A stretch of DNA of 6,799 nt from positions 1 to 6,799 of the forward strand of contig CAJXXJ010000213.1 in the NCBI GenBank assembly GCA_913062745.1, in the 5' to 3' direction. The stretch is from an uncultured Phaeodactylibacter sp. GTDB taxonomy: Bacteria; Bacteroidota; Bacteroidia; Chitinophagales; Saprospiraceae. The notes under the pieces were generated by a model. That model was not told the DNA's origin, made no database searches, and saw nothing but the letters and a program-made list of their open reading frames with translations. Of the stretch, positions 1 to 6,069 are shown piece after piece. How positions within the stretch are numbered: the first letter of the stretch is position 1; every line of letters starts with the position of its first letter. A program made the translations under genes and the position numbers.

Positions 1-555
1 ACCGATGGCGACTGCATCCCGCGCCGCGATTTTGTCTCCACCCATCTGCAGCATCTGGAAAAGGGCCGCTTCCTCTCCGGCGGCTACTGCAAACTGCCCA
101 TGCCCACAAGCGAAGCCATACAGGAAGAAGATATTGCCACCGGCCGCTGCTTCGACCCCAGGTGGCTGCAGGCGCAAGGCCCGCTCGGCGGGTCACAACG
201 GCGCAAGCTCTCCGCTTCCAAAAGCTGGGGCCGCTTCCTGGATTTCATCACGCCTACCGGCGCTACCTTCAATAACTGCAATACTTCCGCCTGGAAAGCG
301 GACCTCCTCGCCGTCAATGGTTACGATGAGCGCATGCGCTACGGCGGGCCCGACCGGGAAATTGGCGAACGGCTGGAAAATATGGGCATCCGCGGCAAGC
401 AAATCCGCCACCGCGCGGTCGTCCTCCACCTCGACCACGCCCGCGGCTACAAAACCAAAGAGAGCCTGCAGCGCAACCTGGCGATCCGGGCCCATACGCG
501 TAAACAAAAAGTGGTAAGGACGGATTATGGAATAGAGCAGCAGATGGAGGGATAG
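1..555 (+). CDS. Family 2 glycosyltransferase, C-terminal part (5' end outside window)
   Basis: The reading frame is open from the first base and ends in TAG at 553-555, giving 184 residues without a start. It should transfer a sugar from a nucleotide-sugar donor onto a glycan or lipid acceptor in the cytoplasm or at the inner membrane. The fragment opens with DGD (residues 2-4), the DxD motif that binds metal and the donor diphosphate in GT-A folds. Further on are an NNCN segment (91-94), NGYDERM (106-112) and GGPDREIGERL (115-125). The last resembles the GGxDxE acceptor/catalytic motif of the Glyco_transf_7C region. LHLDH (142-146) follows as the usual closing histidine segment. The C-terminus is basic and soluble, with no membrane segment. 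The Met at base 100 is internal, because the DxD motif lies upstream of it. This is the only + strand gene in the window. Acceptor and donor cannot be told. Confidence 0.85.
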   Translation, partial: TDGDCIPRRDFVSTHLQHLEKGRFLSGGYCKLPMPTSEAIQEEDIATGRCFDPRWLQAQGPLGGSQRRKLSASKSWGRFLDFITPTGATFNNCNTSAWKADLLAVNGYDERMRYGGPDREIGERLENMGIRGKQIRHRAVVLHLDHARGYKTKESLQRNLAIRAHTRKQKVVRTDYGIEQQMEG

Positions 556-564
556 GAGTGGTTT

Positions 565-603
565 CGGCTGAGCACCTTCCTGCTGCTCATTCCGGAAGTT
601 TTT
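565..603 (+). terminator. Possible weak terminator after the GT2 gene
   Basis: Two competing inverted repeats precede a T run at 599-603. One is TGAGCA (569-574) with TGCTCA (584-589), which can add CGG (565-567) with CCG (592-594). The other is CTTCC (576-580) with GGAAG (594-598), which abuts the T run directly. It lies just after the GT2 stop, between convergent genes, so it could serve transcripts from both sides. The stems are short, so this is a tentative call. Confidence 0.35.
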
Positions 604-624
604 CTATTTCTGCTTAAGACTTGA

Positions 625-924
625 TCAATTATATGGGTTAAGCTTAGGATTTCTTCGTTCATCAAAAAAATAAACGATAATCAGCTTCCTCCCATATTTT
701 CGATAATACAATTTCCTTGACTTATCCACTTTGTACTGCCTTACCGTCTTCTTGATTTTTGTCCGACGACCAATCTCAGGGTATCTGCGAAGTTTTTCGA
801 TGAGCGCAAAAACTTTTCGTACGAAGTCTTCGGCGGCTGACTCGGAGTGATATTCCTCCAAATGACCCAGAATCTCATCCAAGGAGGTTATTGCTTTTTT
901 ATTCCATACTATTTCTCTAACCAT
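625..924 (-). CDS. ParE/RelE-superfamily toxin of a type II toxin-antitoxin module
   Basis: A 99-residue protein of the usual size for this superfamily. The pattern fits ParE/RelE: W7 and a first helix (residues 10-24), ESAAEDFVRKVFALIEKLRRYP forming the second helix (about 28-49), GRR at 52-54, then the basic strand region with RQY and a KLYYRKYGRKLIIVYFFDERRNP-type C-terminal β-sheet. ParE members poison DNA gyrase and RelE members cut ribosome-bound mRNA; the sequence does not decide between them. The start overlaps the upstream antitoxin gene by 16 bp, so translation is probably coupled. A GGAAAGG stretch about 8 nt before the ATG could act as a ribosome site, unusual in this window. The gene is AT-rich compared with its neighbours, which suggests acquisition by transfer. 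Confidence is high for the superfamily and low for the subfamily. Confidence 0.85.
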   Translation of the reverse strand: MVREIVWNKKAITSLDEILGHLEEYHSESAAEDFVRKVFALIEKLRRYPEIGRRTKIKKTVRQYKVDKSRKLYYRKYGRKLIIVYFFDERRNPKLNPYN

Positions 925-1166
925 TTTTTATACCTTTCCATCACTAGTTCATGGTCAACGTGGTTAGCATCGTCTTCGCTTTCAAGCAAGGCTTCTTCCA
1001 ATTCGCCCTTTTCCAAATCGCTCATTTCCTCCCAATAATCGGATTCCTGAACTTGATTCCCCATAAATTCAAGGATCAATCGCCTTAAGTCCTGAAGAGA
1101 TTCCGGGTCATCTATACTGGCGATCATTTCCAGGATTCCTCCTTTTATTTCCAAATTACTATTCAT
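909..1166 (-). CDS. Putative antitoxin partner of the ParE/RelE toxin
   Basis: An 85-residue acidic protein directly upstream of the toxin, overlapping it by 16 bp (ends in TAG at 909-911). Position, size and acidity are those of a type II antitoxin, which would bind and neutralise the toxin and usually represses its own promoter. I see no clear ribbon-helix-helix, HTH or Phd fold. The N-terminal half is predicted helical (ILEMIASIDDPESLQDLRRLI, about residues 11-31). A WEEMSDLEKGELEEALLESE stretch (45-64) leads to HELVMERYKKWL (72-83). That tail resembles the HEEVM..(K/Y)xWL ending I recall from small antitoxins next to ParE/RelE toxins in Bacteroidota and Cyanobacteria. The start ATG at 1164-1166 has no Shine-Dalgarno sequence. 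Antitoxin function is inferred mainly from context. Confidence 0.72.
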   Translation of the reverse strand: MNSNLEIKGGILEMIASIDDPESLQDLRRLILEFMGNQVQESDYWEEMSDLEKGELEEALLESEDDANHVDHELVMERYKKWLEK

Positions 1167-1191
1167 AGCATACTAATTACATCTTCAAGAT

Positions 1192-1251
1192 AAGTCAAAT
1201 CGTCTAATTATAAAAGCTCTGGTTTGACATAGCCCCGGTTTAAAAGTCAAA
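1192..1251. repeat. Three GTCAAA-type motifs upstream of the toxin-antitoxin genes
   Basis: AAGTCAAA occurs at 1192-1199 and again at 1244-1251, and its core appears inverted as TTTGAC at 1223-1228. The first copy lies 26 bp from the antitoxin start and could be part of an autoregulatory operator. The farthest copy sits in the U-tract of the symporter terminator and may be chance. A TATAAT-like sequence is on the - strand at about 1207-1212. Confidence 0.3.
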
Positions 1252-1272
1252 AAGCAGACGATTGATCTCTGC
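1242..1272 (-). terminator. Intrinsic terminator after the DASS symporter gene
   Basis: Read on the - strand, GCAGA (1268-1272) pairs with TCTGC (1254-1258) around a 9-nt interval that can add two more pairs. A run of five T follows at 1249-1253, with four more T at 1242-1245. It lies 23 nt past the symporter stop codon and separates that gene from the toxin-antitoxin promoter. A second small hairpin (GGGC/GCCC, about 1274-1287) sits between the stop and this stem. Confidence 0.65.
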
Positions 1273-1294
1273 CGGGCGAATGCCCCGTTTCCCC

Positions 1295-2767
1295 TCACCC
1301 CATACTCCCGGCCAGCGAAATCCCCCATACCCACGGCAGTAGCAGGAAGACCGCCAGCAGTATGAGTGCGATAGACAGTACGTTGAGCCACAAGCCCGTA
1401 CGCACCATATCCGGTATACGCAGATGGCCCGAGCCGAAAACCACCGCATTGGGCGGCGTGGCGACCGGCAGCATGAATGCACAGGAAGCCGCGATAGTTG
1501 CTCCGAACATCAGGCTGTAGGGGTGTGTGCCCAGGCTCACCGCCATCGGTGCCAGTACCGGCAGGATCATTGAGGTGGTAGCTACGTTTGAAGTGATTTC
1601 AGTAAGGAAGTTGACGCTGCCGACCACCACCAGCAGCAGAAAGGCCAGCCCGACACCCTTCAGCCCGCTCATCTGCCCGGCCAGCCAGGCTGCCAGCCCG
1701 CTTTCTTCAAAGCCTGCCGCCAGCGCCAGCCCGCCGCCAAACAGCAGAATGATGCCCCAGGGAAGCCTGACCGCAGACTCCCAGTCCAGGATAGGGCCGC
1801 GCTCCCGGCTTACCGGCGGCCAGACAAAAAGTGCCAGCGCTCCGGCAATCGCGATGACGGTGTCATTAATACCCGGCAGGATTTTCTCCAGCAGGAAAGA
1901 GCGGCTCACCCAAGCCAGCGCCGTGAGCACAAATACGATCAGCACCCGCTTCTCCTCTCCGCTCATCGGCCCCAGCTCCGCTAGCTGCCGTTCGATTTCC
2001 GCCGCGCCGCCGGGCAGTTGCTGCCCCCTTACGGTAAATGCGATGCGCGTCAGGTAGAGCCAGCATAACAACAGCAGTACAGCTGCAATAGGCAGGCCGA
2101 ACAGCATCCAGCGGGCAAAACTGACTTCCACCCCGTACAGCTCCCGTACTACCGCTGCCAGCACCAAATTGGGCGGCGTGCCAATCAGGGTCGCAATACC
2201 GCCGATAGAAGCGCTGTAGGCAATACCCAGCAGCAAGGCTTTGCTGAAGCGCTCCCGCACCGCTGCTTCCAGCCCCGTCTGCATCTCCAGGCCCGACAAA
2301 ATAGCTGTACCGATAGGGAGCATCATTACAGCGGTAGCCGTATTGGAAATCCACATCGACAAAAAACCGCAGGCGAGCATAAAACCCAGTACCAGCCGGC
2401 TCATACTACTGCCTATCCGGCGGATGATATGCAGCGCAATACGCCGGTGCAGCCCCCAGCGCTCAATAGCGACGGCAATCATAAAACCACCTAAAAAAAG
2501 AAAGATAAGCGGGTGCCCGTAGGCCTCTGTGGCAGTTGATACGCTCAGGCTGCTGCTGAGCGGAAACAGCACCACCGGCAACAAAGCAGTGGCAGGAATA
2601 GGGATGGCCTCCGAAATCCACCAGCTGGCAATCCAGAGCGTAGCAGCCAGAACGGCTATGCCTTCCTGGCTTAGCCCTTCCGGGCAAAAGAAAAGCAGGG
2701 TGATTAAAAACAGCGCCGGGCCCAGCCACAACCCCAGGCGTTTACCAAAGTTTCGGGAGGCATCCAT
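1295..2767 (-). CDS. DASS/SLC13-family anion:Na+ symporter
   Basis: A 490-residue inner-membrane protein with about eleven hydrophobic segments, the normal family length. DASS carriers import C4-dicarboxylates, citrate or sulfate with Na+. The inverted-repeat signatures are present. The first Na+/substrate site is SNT (residues 141-143, in WISNTATAVMM) followed by GTPPN (196-200). The second is SNV (393-395, in TEITSNVATT) followed by ATPPN (436-440). Residues from A427 fit the PROSITE Na:sulfate symporter signature (A-S-x2-F-x2-P-V-A-x3-N-x-V-V). The GIILLFGGGLALA stretch (338-350) opens the second half, as in this family. SNV replaces SNT at the second site, as I recall in animal SLC13 proteins, and does not fix the substrate. 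The start ATG is 2 bp past the stop of the GT4 gene, so the two are probably cotranscribed from upstream of that gene. Confidence 0.92.
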   Translation of the reverse strand: MDASRNFGKRLGLWLGPALFLITLLFFCPEGLSQEGIAVLAATLWIASWWISEAIPIPATALLPVVLFPLSSSLSVSTATEAYGHPLIFLFLGGFMIAVAIERWGLHRRIALHIIRRIGSSMSRLVLGFMLACGFLSMWISNTATAVMMLPIGTAILSGLEMQTGLEAAVRERFSKALLLGIAYSASIGGIATLIGTPPNLVLAAVVRELYGVEVSFARWMLFGLPIAAVLLLLCWLYLTRIAFTVRGQQLPGGAAEIERQLAELGPMSGEEKRVLIVFVLTALAWVSRSFLLEKILPGINDTVIAIAGALALFVWPPVSRERGPILDWESAVRLPWGIILLFGGGLALAAGFEESGLAAWLAGQMSGLKGVGLAFLLLVVVGSVNFLTEITSNVATTSMILPVLAPMAVSLGTHPYSLMFGATIAASCAFMLPVATPPNAVVFGSGHLRIPDMVRTGLWLNVLSIALILLAVFLLLPWVWGISLAGSMG

Positions 2768-2769
2768 GC

Positions 2770-3924
2770 TTACGTTATAGGTTCCGGGACAATATCTTCT
2801 TCTCCGATCAGCTGCTGGTAGAGGTGCATCATCTGTTCCGTTACGCGCTGTCCCCGGAACTGCTGTGCGTGAGCGTAGCCATCGCGCACCAGCCGTTCGC
2901 GGTAAGCGGAATCTCCGAGCAGTTGCTGCAAGCCGGCGGCAATATCCTCAGGCGATGTAGGGTCCACCAGGTGGGCACCGGGCCCGCCGGCTTCTGGCAG
3001 GCTGGAAGTATTGGAGGTCAGTACAGGCGTTTGGCTAAATAAAGCTTCCAGGATGGGAATGCCGAAACCTTCGTAGAGCGAAGGGTACAAAAACGCATCT
3101 GCCATTTGGTAAAGGGTCGGAAGGTCATCAAAGCGCACCTCCAGGAAACGCACCCATTTTTCCATCCGGCGACGGCGCAGGTATTGCTCTACCACCCGGC
3201 GGTAGCCGCCACCCTTTCCCACCACAATAAGCGGCAGGCGCTGCCCCTCCGGCAGGGTCTCAAGTGCCTTCACAACATTCAGCAGGTTCTTGCGCTCAGT
3301 GATGGAGCCCACCGACAGCAAATAGCTTTCCGGCAATTGGTAGCGGCGCCGGACGGCCTCCCGCGTCTTGTTCGGTTTTTCCTGCATGTAGCGCTCGTGG
3401 CAGGATTGATAAATGACGGTAATCTTTTCCGGGGGGATATCGTAGTATTCTAAGATTTCCCGCTTGGTATGCTCACTGATCGCTACAATATGGTCCGCCT
3501 CCTCGCAGCCATAACGCGTGCGGATGTCCATCATCTGCCGTTTCACAAAACCATACTGCTGCGGGTAACGCCGGAAGGCCAGGTCGTGCACGGTAACCAG
3601 CGATTTGATAAATAAATGCCGTAAGCCAACCGGGACTTCGTGCCGCAATCCATGGTAGAGCTGTATGCGGTGCCGCTGCAGCTCTTTCTTGACGCCAAAG
3701 TTGCGCCAGAACAAACGCGGGCCCCGCCTCGGCAACTGCACATTATACAGCGGGCTGTTGAGAAAAAAGTGGGTTTCCTCATTCCTGATCACCCTGGGCG
3801 TGTAGAGAAAATAGGCCGTCTCCGGATAATACTCCGCAAGGTTCGCCAGCAAGGTACGGCTGTAGTTGCCTGGGCCGGTGAAGTTGTTAAATAAGTTCTG
3901 AGCGTCGTATCCAATGCGCAACAT
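2770..3924 (-). CDS. GT4-family (GT-B fold) glycosyltransferase
   Basis: A 384-residue cytoplasmic or membrane-associated retaining glycosyltransferase that should move a sugar from a nucleotide-sugar onto a growing glycan. The N-terminal acceptor domain begins LRIGYDAQN and carries the glycine loop GPGNYSR (residues 17-23), followed by TVHDLAF (111-117) and AISEHTKREI (148-157). The interdomain YLLSVGSITERKNL region (201-214) begins the donor domain. The donor-site motif EGFGIPILEA (285-294) supplies the E-x7-E pair, E285 and E293. SxLPEAGGPGAHLVDP (308-322) then binds the donor base or ribose. The length is normal for the family and there is no membrane segment. The ATG lacks a Shine-Dalgarno sequence but has an A run about 10-14 nt upstream, common in Bacteroidota. 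The DASS symporter follows after 2 bp. Acceptor and sugar are unknown; surface polysaccharide or LPS assembly is an inference. Confidence 0.9.
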   Translation of the reverse strand: MLRIGYDAQNLFNNFTGPGNYSRTLLANLAEYYPETAYFLYTPRVIRNEETHFFLNSPLYNVQLPRRGPRLFWRNFGVKKELQRHRIQLYHGLRHEVPVGLRHLFIKSLVTVHDLAFRRYPQQYGFVKRQMMDIRTRYGCEEADHIVAISEHTKREILEYYDIPPEKITVIYQSCHERYMQEKPNKTREAVRRRYQLPESYLLSVGSITERKNLLNVVKALETLPEGQRLPLIVVGKGGGYRRVVEQYLRRRRMEKWVRFLEVRFDDLPTLYQMADAFLYPSLYEGFGIPILEALFSQTPVLTSNTSSLPEAGGPGAHLVDPTSPEDIAAGLQQLLGDSAYRERLVRDGYAHAQQFRGQRVTEQMMHLYQQLIGEEDIVPEPIT

Positions 3925-4075
3925 AGGCTCAGGTTTTTAGGTGCAGGCAGGTGCAACAACAACATTCAGAAGGAGGCTGATCTACGTCCATAGTCTACAG
4001 TCATATTAGTTAACTATAAATTTTGCCAAGATTCTCCACTTGACCAAATGAAACCGGTAAAAAAGTACCACCGGC
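3925..4075 (-). promoter_or_regulatory. Leader region of the GT4-symporter unit, weak promoter candidate
   Basis: This gap must hold the promoter of the GT4 gene. On the - strand, TTGGCA (4024-4029) and TAATATGA (4001-4008) are 15 bp apart, a poor match to either sigma-70 or the Bacteroidota TTG/TAnnTTTG pair. A perfect 10-bp palindrome, TAGTTAACTA (4007-4016), overlaps the second element and could be an operator. GGTGCA is repeated directly at 3940-3945 and 3950-3955. No RNA gene or ORF was recognised here. Confidence 0.25.
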
Positions 4076-4115
4076 AACAGAACAGCCCGACGGTCACCCA
4101 TCAGGCTGTTCTGTT
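4076..4115 (-). terminator. Long hairpin terminator after the Fe-S carrier gene
   Basis: Arms at 4076-4093 and 4098-4115 can form an 18-bp stem around a 4-nt loop. The outer 12 pairs are perfect on both strands. Of the inner six, two are C/A mismatches in + strand RNA but G·U pairs in - strand RNA, where the loop becomes GUGA, a GNRA-type tetraloop. The structure is therefore complete only in RNA made from the - strand, in the direction of the Fe-S carrier gene that ends about 50 nt upstream. There is no strong U tract on that side beyond the final UU. The T5 run is on the other side (4114-4118), so + strand termination with the 12-bp stem is also possible. Confidence 0.6.
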
Positions 4116-4168
4116 TTTACGTAACGAGGTGGGGATGCTGATGACAGCAATTCAGCCCGCTTGCCACA

Positions 4169-4495
4169 TTACACTGCGAAGCTTTCGCCACAGGCGCAGG
4201 TGCGGGAGGCGTTCGGGTTGTTGAAGGAAAAGCCGGCACCGTTCAGCCCGCCGGAAAACTCCAGCGTGGTGTTGCACAGATAGATAAAACTGCGCAAGTC
4301 GGTCACGACTCTCTCTCCGTTATCTTCGAATATCTGGTCATCGTCCTTCGCCTCATTGGAGAACTCCAGCTGATAGGTCAGCCCGGAGCAGCCTCCGCTC
4401 GAGACCCATACCCGGACGAAGTAATCTTCGCCGTATCCCTCTTTTTGGCGGATTTGGGCAATTCGCTCTTTGGCGCTGTCAGCGACTTTGATCAT
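4169..4495 (-). CDS. A-type iron-sulfur cluster carrier (IscA/SufA/ErpA, HesB family)
   Basis: A 108-residue cytoplasmic protein of normal family length. A-type carriers accept Fe-S clusters, or iron, from the SUF or ISC scaffold and pass them to apo-proteins. The three ligand cysteines are in place: C36 in SSGGCSGLTY, and C100 and C102 in the C-terminal TCACGESF, the HesB signature. The start (IKVADSAKERI) and the hydrophobic core fit the family; NNPNASRTC just before the cysteine pair is also typical. C74 is an extra cysteine. No other suf or isc genes are in the window, so it appears as a stand-alone carrier, and I cannot choose between IscA, SufA and ErpA. It lies downstream of the dehydrogenase gene with a 60-bp gap holding its own promoter candidate. 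The start has no Shine-Dalgarno sequence but an A/T-rich leader. Confidence 0.93.
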   Translation of the reverse strand: MIKVADSAKERIAQIRQKEGYGEDYFVRVWVSSGGCSGLTYQLEFSNEAKDDDQIFEDNGERVVTDLRSFIYLCNTTLEFSGGLNGAGFSFNNPNASRTCACGESFAV

Positions 4496-4514
4496 AATAA
4501 TTTCTAATTTTAAA

Positions 4515-4545
4515 CTAAGTTACAAACATCGCCGCGCTTAATCAA
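4515..4545 (-). promoter_or_regulatory. Bacteroidota-type promoter for the Fe-S carrier gene
   Basis: On the - strand TTG (4543-4545) is followed after exactly 20 nt by TAACTTAG (4515-4522), one base off the Bacteroidota -7 consensus TAnnTTTG. Transcription would start about 5-8 nt further on, leaving a leader of about 10-15 nt before the ATG at 4495. The spacer equals that of the dehydrogenase promoter. Confidence 0.5.
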
Positions 4546-4555
4546 GTTCATCGGC

Positions 4556-5311
4556 TTACCGCGACAGGTAGCCGCCATCAACAGGCACGTAGGCACCGCT
4601 CATGAAAGAGGCCCGTTCGGAGCTCAGCCAAACCACCAGTTCGGCTACTTCTTCCGCTTCCCCGAGCCGCCCAATGGGGTGCAGTTGCTCGAGTTGATTC
4701 AACTGCTCTTCCGGCAGGTTGTCTGTCAGCAGCGGGGTATTGATAAAGCCGGGGCCTACTGCAAGGGTGCGGATGCCATGTTTAGAGTATTCCAGTGCCG
4801 CATTGCGCGTCAGGCCGAGCAGCCCGTGTTTGGCAGCCACGTAGGCTCCTGCGCCTTCAAAACCGACCTGCCCGAGGATAGACGCCATATTGATAATGAC
4901 GCCGCCCCCTGCCTCCAGCATAGCAGGGATTTGGTAGCGCATGCCGTAAAACGGGCCGGACAAATTGATGCGGATGACTTCATCCCAACCTTCAATCGGA
5001 AACTCGCCCAGGGCAGACTGCGGCCCGCCGATGCCGGCGTTGTTGCAGGCAATGTGGAGGGCACCGTACTGATCTACAGCGGCTTGTACCAGCTTTTCGT
5101 TGTCTTCTGCCTTGCCGGCGTCAGCTTTAAAGAAAAAAGCGTCCCCGCCGGCAGATTTAATGCTATCTACGGTTTGCCTGCTCCCTTCTTCATCGATATC
5201 GGAAACCACCACTTTGGCGCCTTCCCGGGCGCACTGCTCGGCAATTGCCCGGCCTATGCCGCGGGCTGCTCCGGTTACGATAGCTACTTTTCCTTCTAAT
5301 AATGCTTTCAT
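4556..5311 (-). CDS. Short-chain dehydrogenase/reductase (classical SDR)
   Basis: A 251-residue NAD(P)-dependent oxidoreductase of the classical SDR family, cytoplasmic, probably a tetramer. The Rossmann glycine motif TGAARGIG is at residues 13-20, NNAG at 90-93, and the catalytic tetrad at N116, S144, Y157 and K161 (YVAAK). GPGFINTP after the active site is the usual PG motif. D38 at the end of the second β-strand favours NAD(H) over NADP(H). The C-terminus ends in the family's GAYVPVDGGYLSR. I chose the ATG at 5309-5311 (MKALLEGKVAIVTG). The longer frame from 5347 adds 12 residues not seen in SDRs and would begin inside the promoter candidate. The substrate is unknown: FabG-like and alcohol- or sugar-dehydrogenase roles remain open. 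No terminator separates it from the Fe-S carrier gene, so read-through is possible. Confidence 0.9.
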   Translation of the reverse strand: MKALLEGKVAIVTGAARGIGRAIAEQCAREGAKVVVSDIDEEGSRQTVDSIKSAGGDAFFFKADAGKAEDNEKLVQAAVDQYGALHIACNNAGIGGPQSALGEFPIEGWDEVIRINLSGPFYGMRYQIPAMLEAGGGVIINMASILGQVGFEGAGAYVAAKHGLLGLTRNAALEYSKHGIRTLAVGPGFINTPLLTDNLPEEQLNQLEQLHPIGRLGEAEEVAELVVWLSSERASFMSGAYVPVDGGYLSR

Positions 5312-5334
5312 GGTATTTGGTTTAATTTGGTGTT

Positions 5335-5365
5335 GGAAAGTAAGCAATTAAAAGGAGGAAGTCAA
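5335..5365 (-). promoter_or_regulatory. Bacteroidota-type promoter for the SDR gene
   Basis: On the - strand TTG (5363-5365) is followed after 20 nt by TACTTTCC (5335-5342), which matches TAnnTT of the Bacteroidota -7 box. The start site would fall near 5328, giving a leader of about 17 nt before the ATG at 5311. This position also argues against the upstream ATG at 5347. Confidence 0.45.
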
Positions 5366-5420
5366 TCTGAAGTGTACAGGCTGGCCAATCTCTCTTTCTT
5401 TCGCAAAGCCGAAATGGCGT

Positions 5421-5452
5421 AAAAAAGCGCTCGGTATGCCGGGCCGGAGCGC
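5421..5452 (-). terminator. Intrinsic terminator after the GNAT gene
   Basis: On the - strand GCGCTC (5447-5452) pairs with GAGCGC (5427-5432), with GG/CC able to extend the stem past one bulged base. Six T follow at once (5421-5426). It lies 24 nt past the acetyltransferase stop. The other strand has no T run, so it acts in one direction. Confidence 0.72.
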
Positions 5453-5475
5453 CTGCCTACCTGCTTTGGATGGCT

Positions 5476-5976
5476 TTACAGTGGCTTACGATAAACCCTG
5501 TGCGGTTGCCCGTGGAATATGGATACTTTCTCAAATTGCAGGCCGTTCTTCTCAGCTACCCGAATGGATTGCACATTTTCTTCAAGTATGAGGCTGATGA
5601 CGGATGCTGACTTCAATACATCCTGCGCATATTTAGTGCACCCCTTAGCAGCTTCCGTTCCGTATCCTTTTCCCCAAAATTCGTCAGATATCCGGTACGC
5701 AACTTCTGTTTCCTCTACTTCATCAACCGTCTGTTTGAGCAAGCCGCATATACCGAGGAACCGTTGGTCGTTTTTCCGGAAAACACCCCAGAAGGAAACC
5801 CCGTCCGTGTGTTGCCGTTGCTGGACTTTTTTCAGAAACTCGCAGGACTCCGCTCTGGTCAGCGTCTTTGGAAAGAATTTATGTACTCTTTCATTGGCCA
5901 GCAGTTTTGCCAGGTCGTCAATGCTATCTTCTTCCAGGGTTTCGAGTACTAAACGCTCTGTTTCCAGTATTTTCAT
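5476..5976 (-). CDS. GNAT-family N-acetyltransferase (RimJ/RimL-like)
   Basis: A 166-residue cytoplasmic acetyltransferase of the GNAT Acetyltransf_3 type, which moves acetyl from acetyl-CoA to an amine, such as a protein N-terminus or a small molecule. It begins with the typical ILETERLVLETL strand (about residues 3-14). Then come the FWGVF strand, the AYRISDEFWGKGYGTEAA block (93-110) with the (R/Q)xxGxG-like acetyl-CoA loop WGKGYGTEA, and the NVQSIRVAEKNGLQFE segment (134-149). That last is the conserved N..S.r.aeK.Gf region. Start ATG is at 5974-5976; a frame from 6006 would add ten residues of no family character. Its own terminator follows. A poor promoter candidate (TTG 6020-6022, TATCAATG 5993-6000, 19-nt spacer) lies upstream. 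The acceptor is unknown. Several codons are less G+C-rich than in the neighbouring genes, a mild difference. Confidence 0.88.
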   Translation of the reverse strand: MKILETERLVLETLEEDSIDDLAKLLANERVHKFFPKTLTRAESCEFLKKVQQRQHTDGVSFWGVFRKNDQRFLGICGLLKQTVDEVEETEVAYRISDEFWGKGYGTEAAKGCTKYAQDVLKSASVISLILEENVQSIRVAEKNGLQFEKVSIFHGQPHRVYRKPL

Positions 5977-6069
5977 GCTATACGTTGCGTTGCATTGATA
6001 TGGCAAAAGTGCTGAGGCACAATAGCAGGCTGAAGTTTGAAGGTTTTTGGCTCGTCAGGCTATTTGCCC

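Noticed and set aside
100..555. Separate gene starting at the Met codon at base 100
   Set aside because: The same frame is open to base 1 and contains the GT2 DxD motif upstream, so this Met is internal to a truncated gene.
1866..2354. 162-residue open frame on the - strand inside the symporter gene
   Set aside because: It lies wholly within the symporter gene in another frame, is of low complexity (Gly/Ala/Arg/Ser-rich) and has no family features.
3925..4168. Possible small RNA gene or riboswitch in the largest intergenic gap
   Set aside because: Only the hairpin and the weak promoter signs could be supported. No tRNA, known riboswitch core or small ORF with a start context was seen.
4679..5299. 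206-residue + strand open frame opposite the SDR gene
   Set aside because: It is antisense to a gene with a full catalytic tetrad. Its sequence shows no domain and it is explained by the codon bias of the real gene.
5312..5347. Upstream ATG extending the SDR protein by 12 residues
   Set aside because: The added residues have no SDR character and the start would lie within the promoter candidate. MKALLEGKVAIVTG at 5311 is the family start.
5519..5998. 159-residue + strand open frame opposite the GNAT gene
   Set aside because: It is antisense to a recognised gene, Ser-rich, and without motifs.
5977..6006. Upstream ATG extending the GNAT protein by 10 residues
   Set aside because: The MKILETERLVLETL start at 5976 is the usual beginning of this family.
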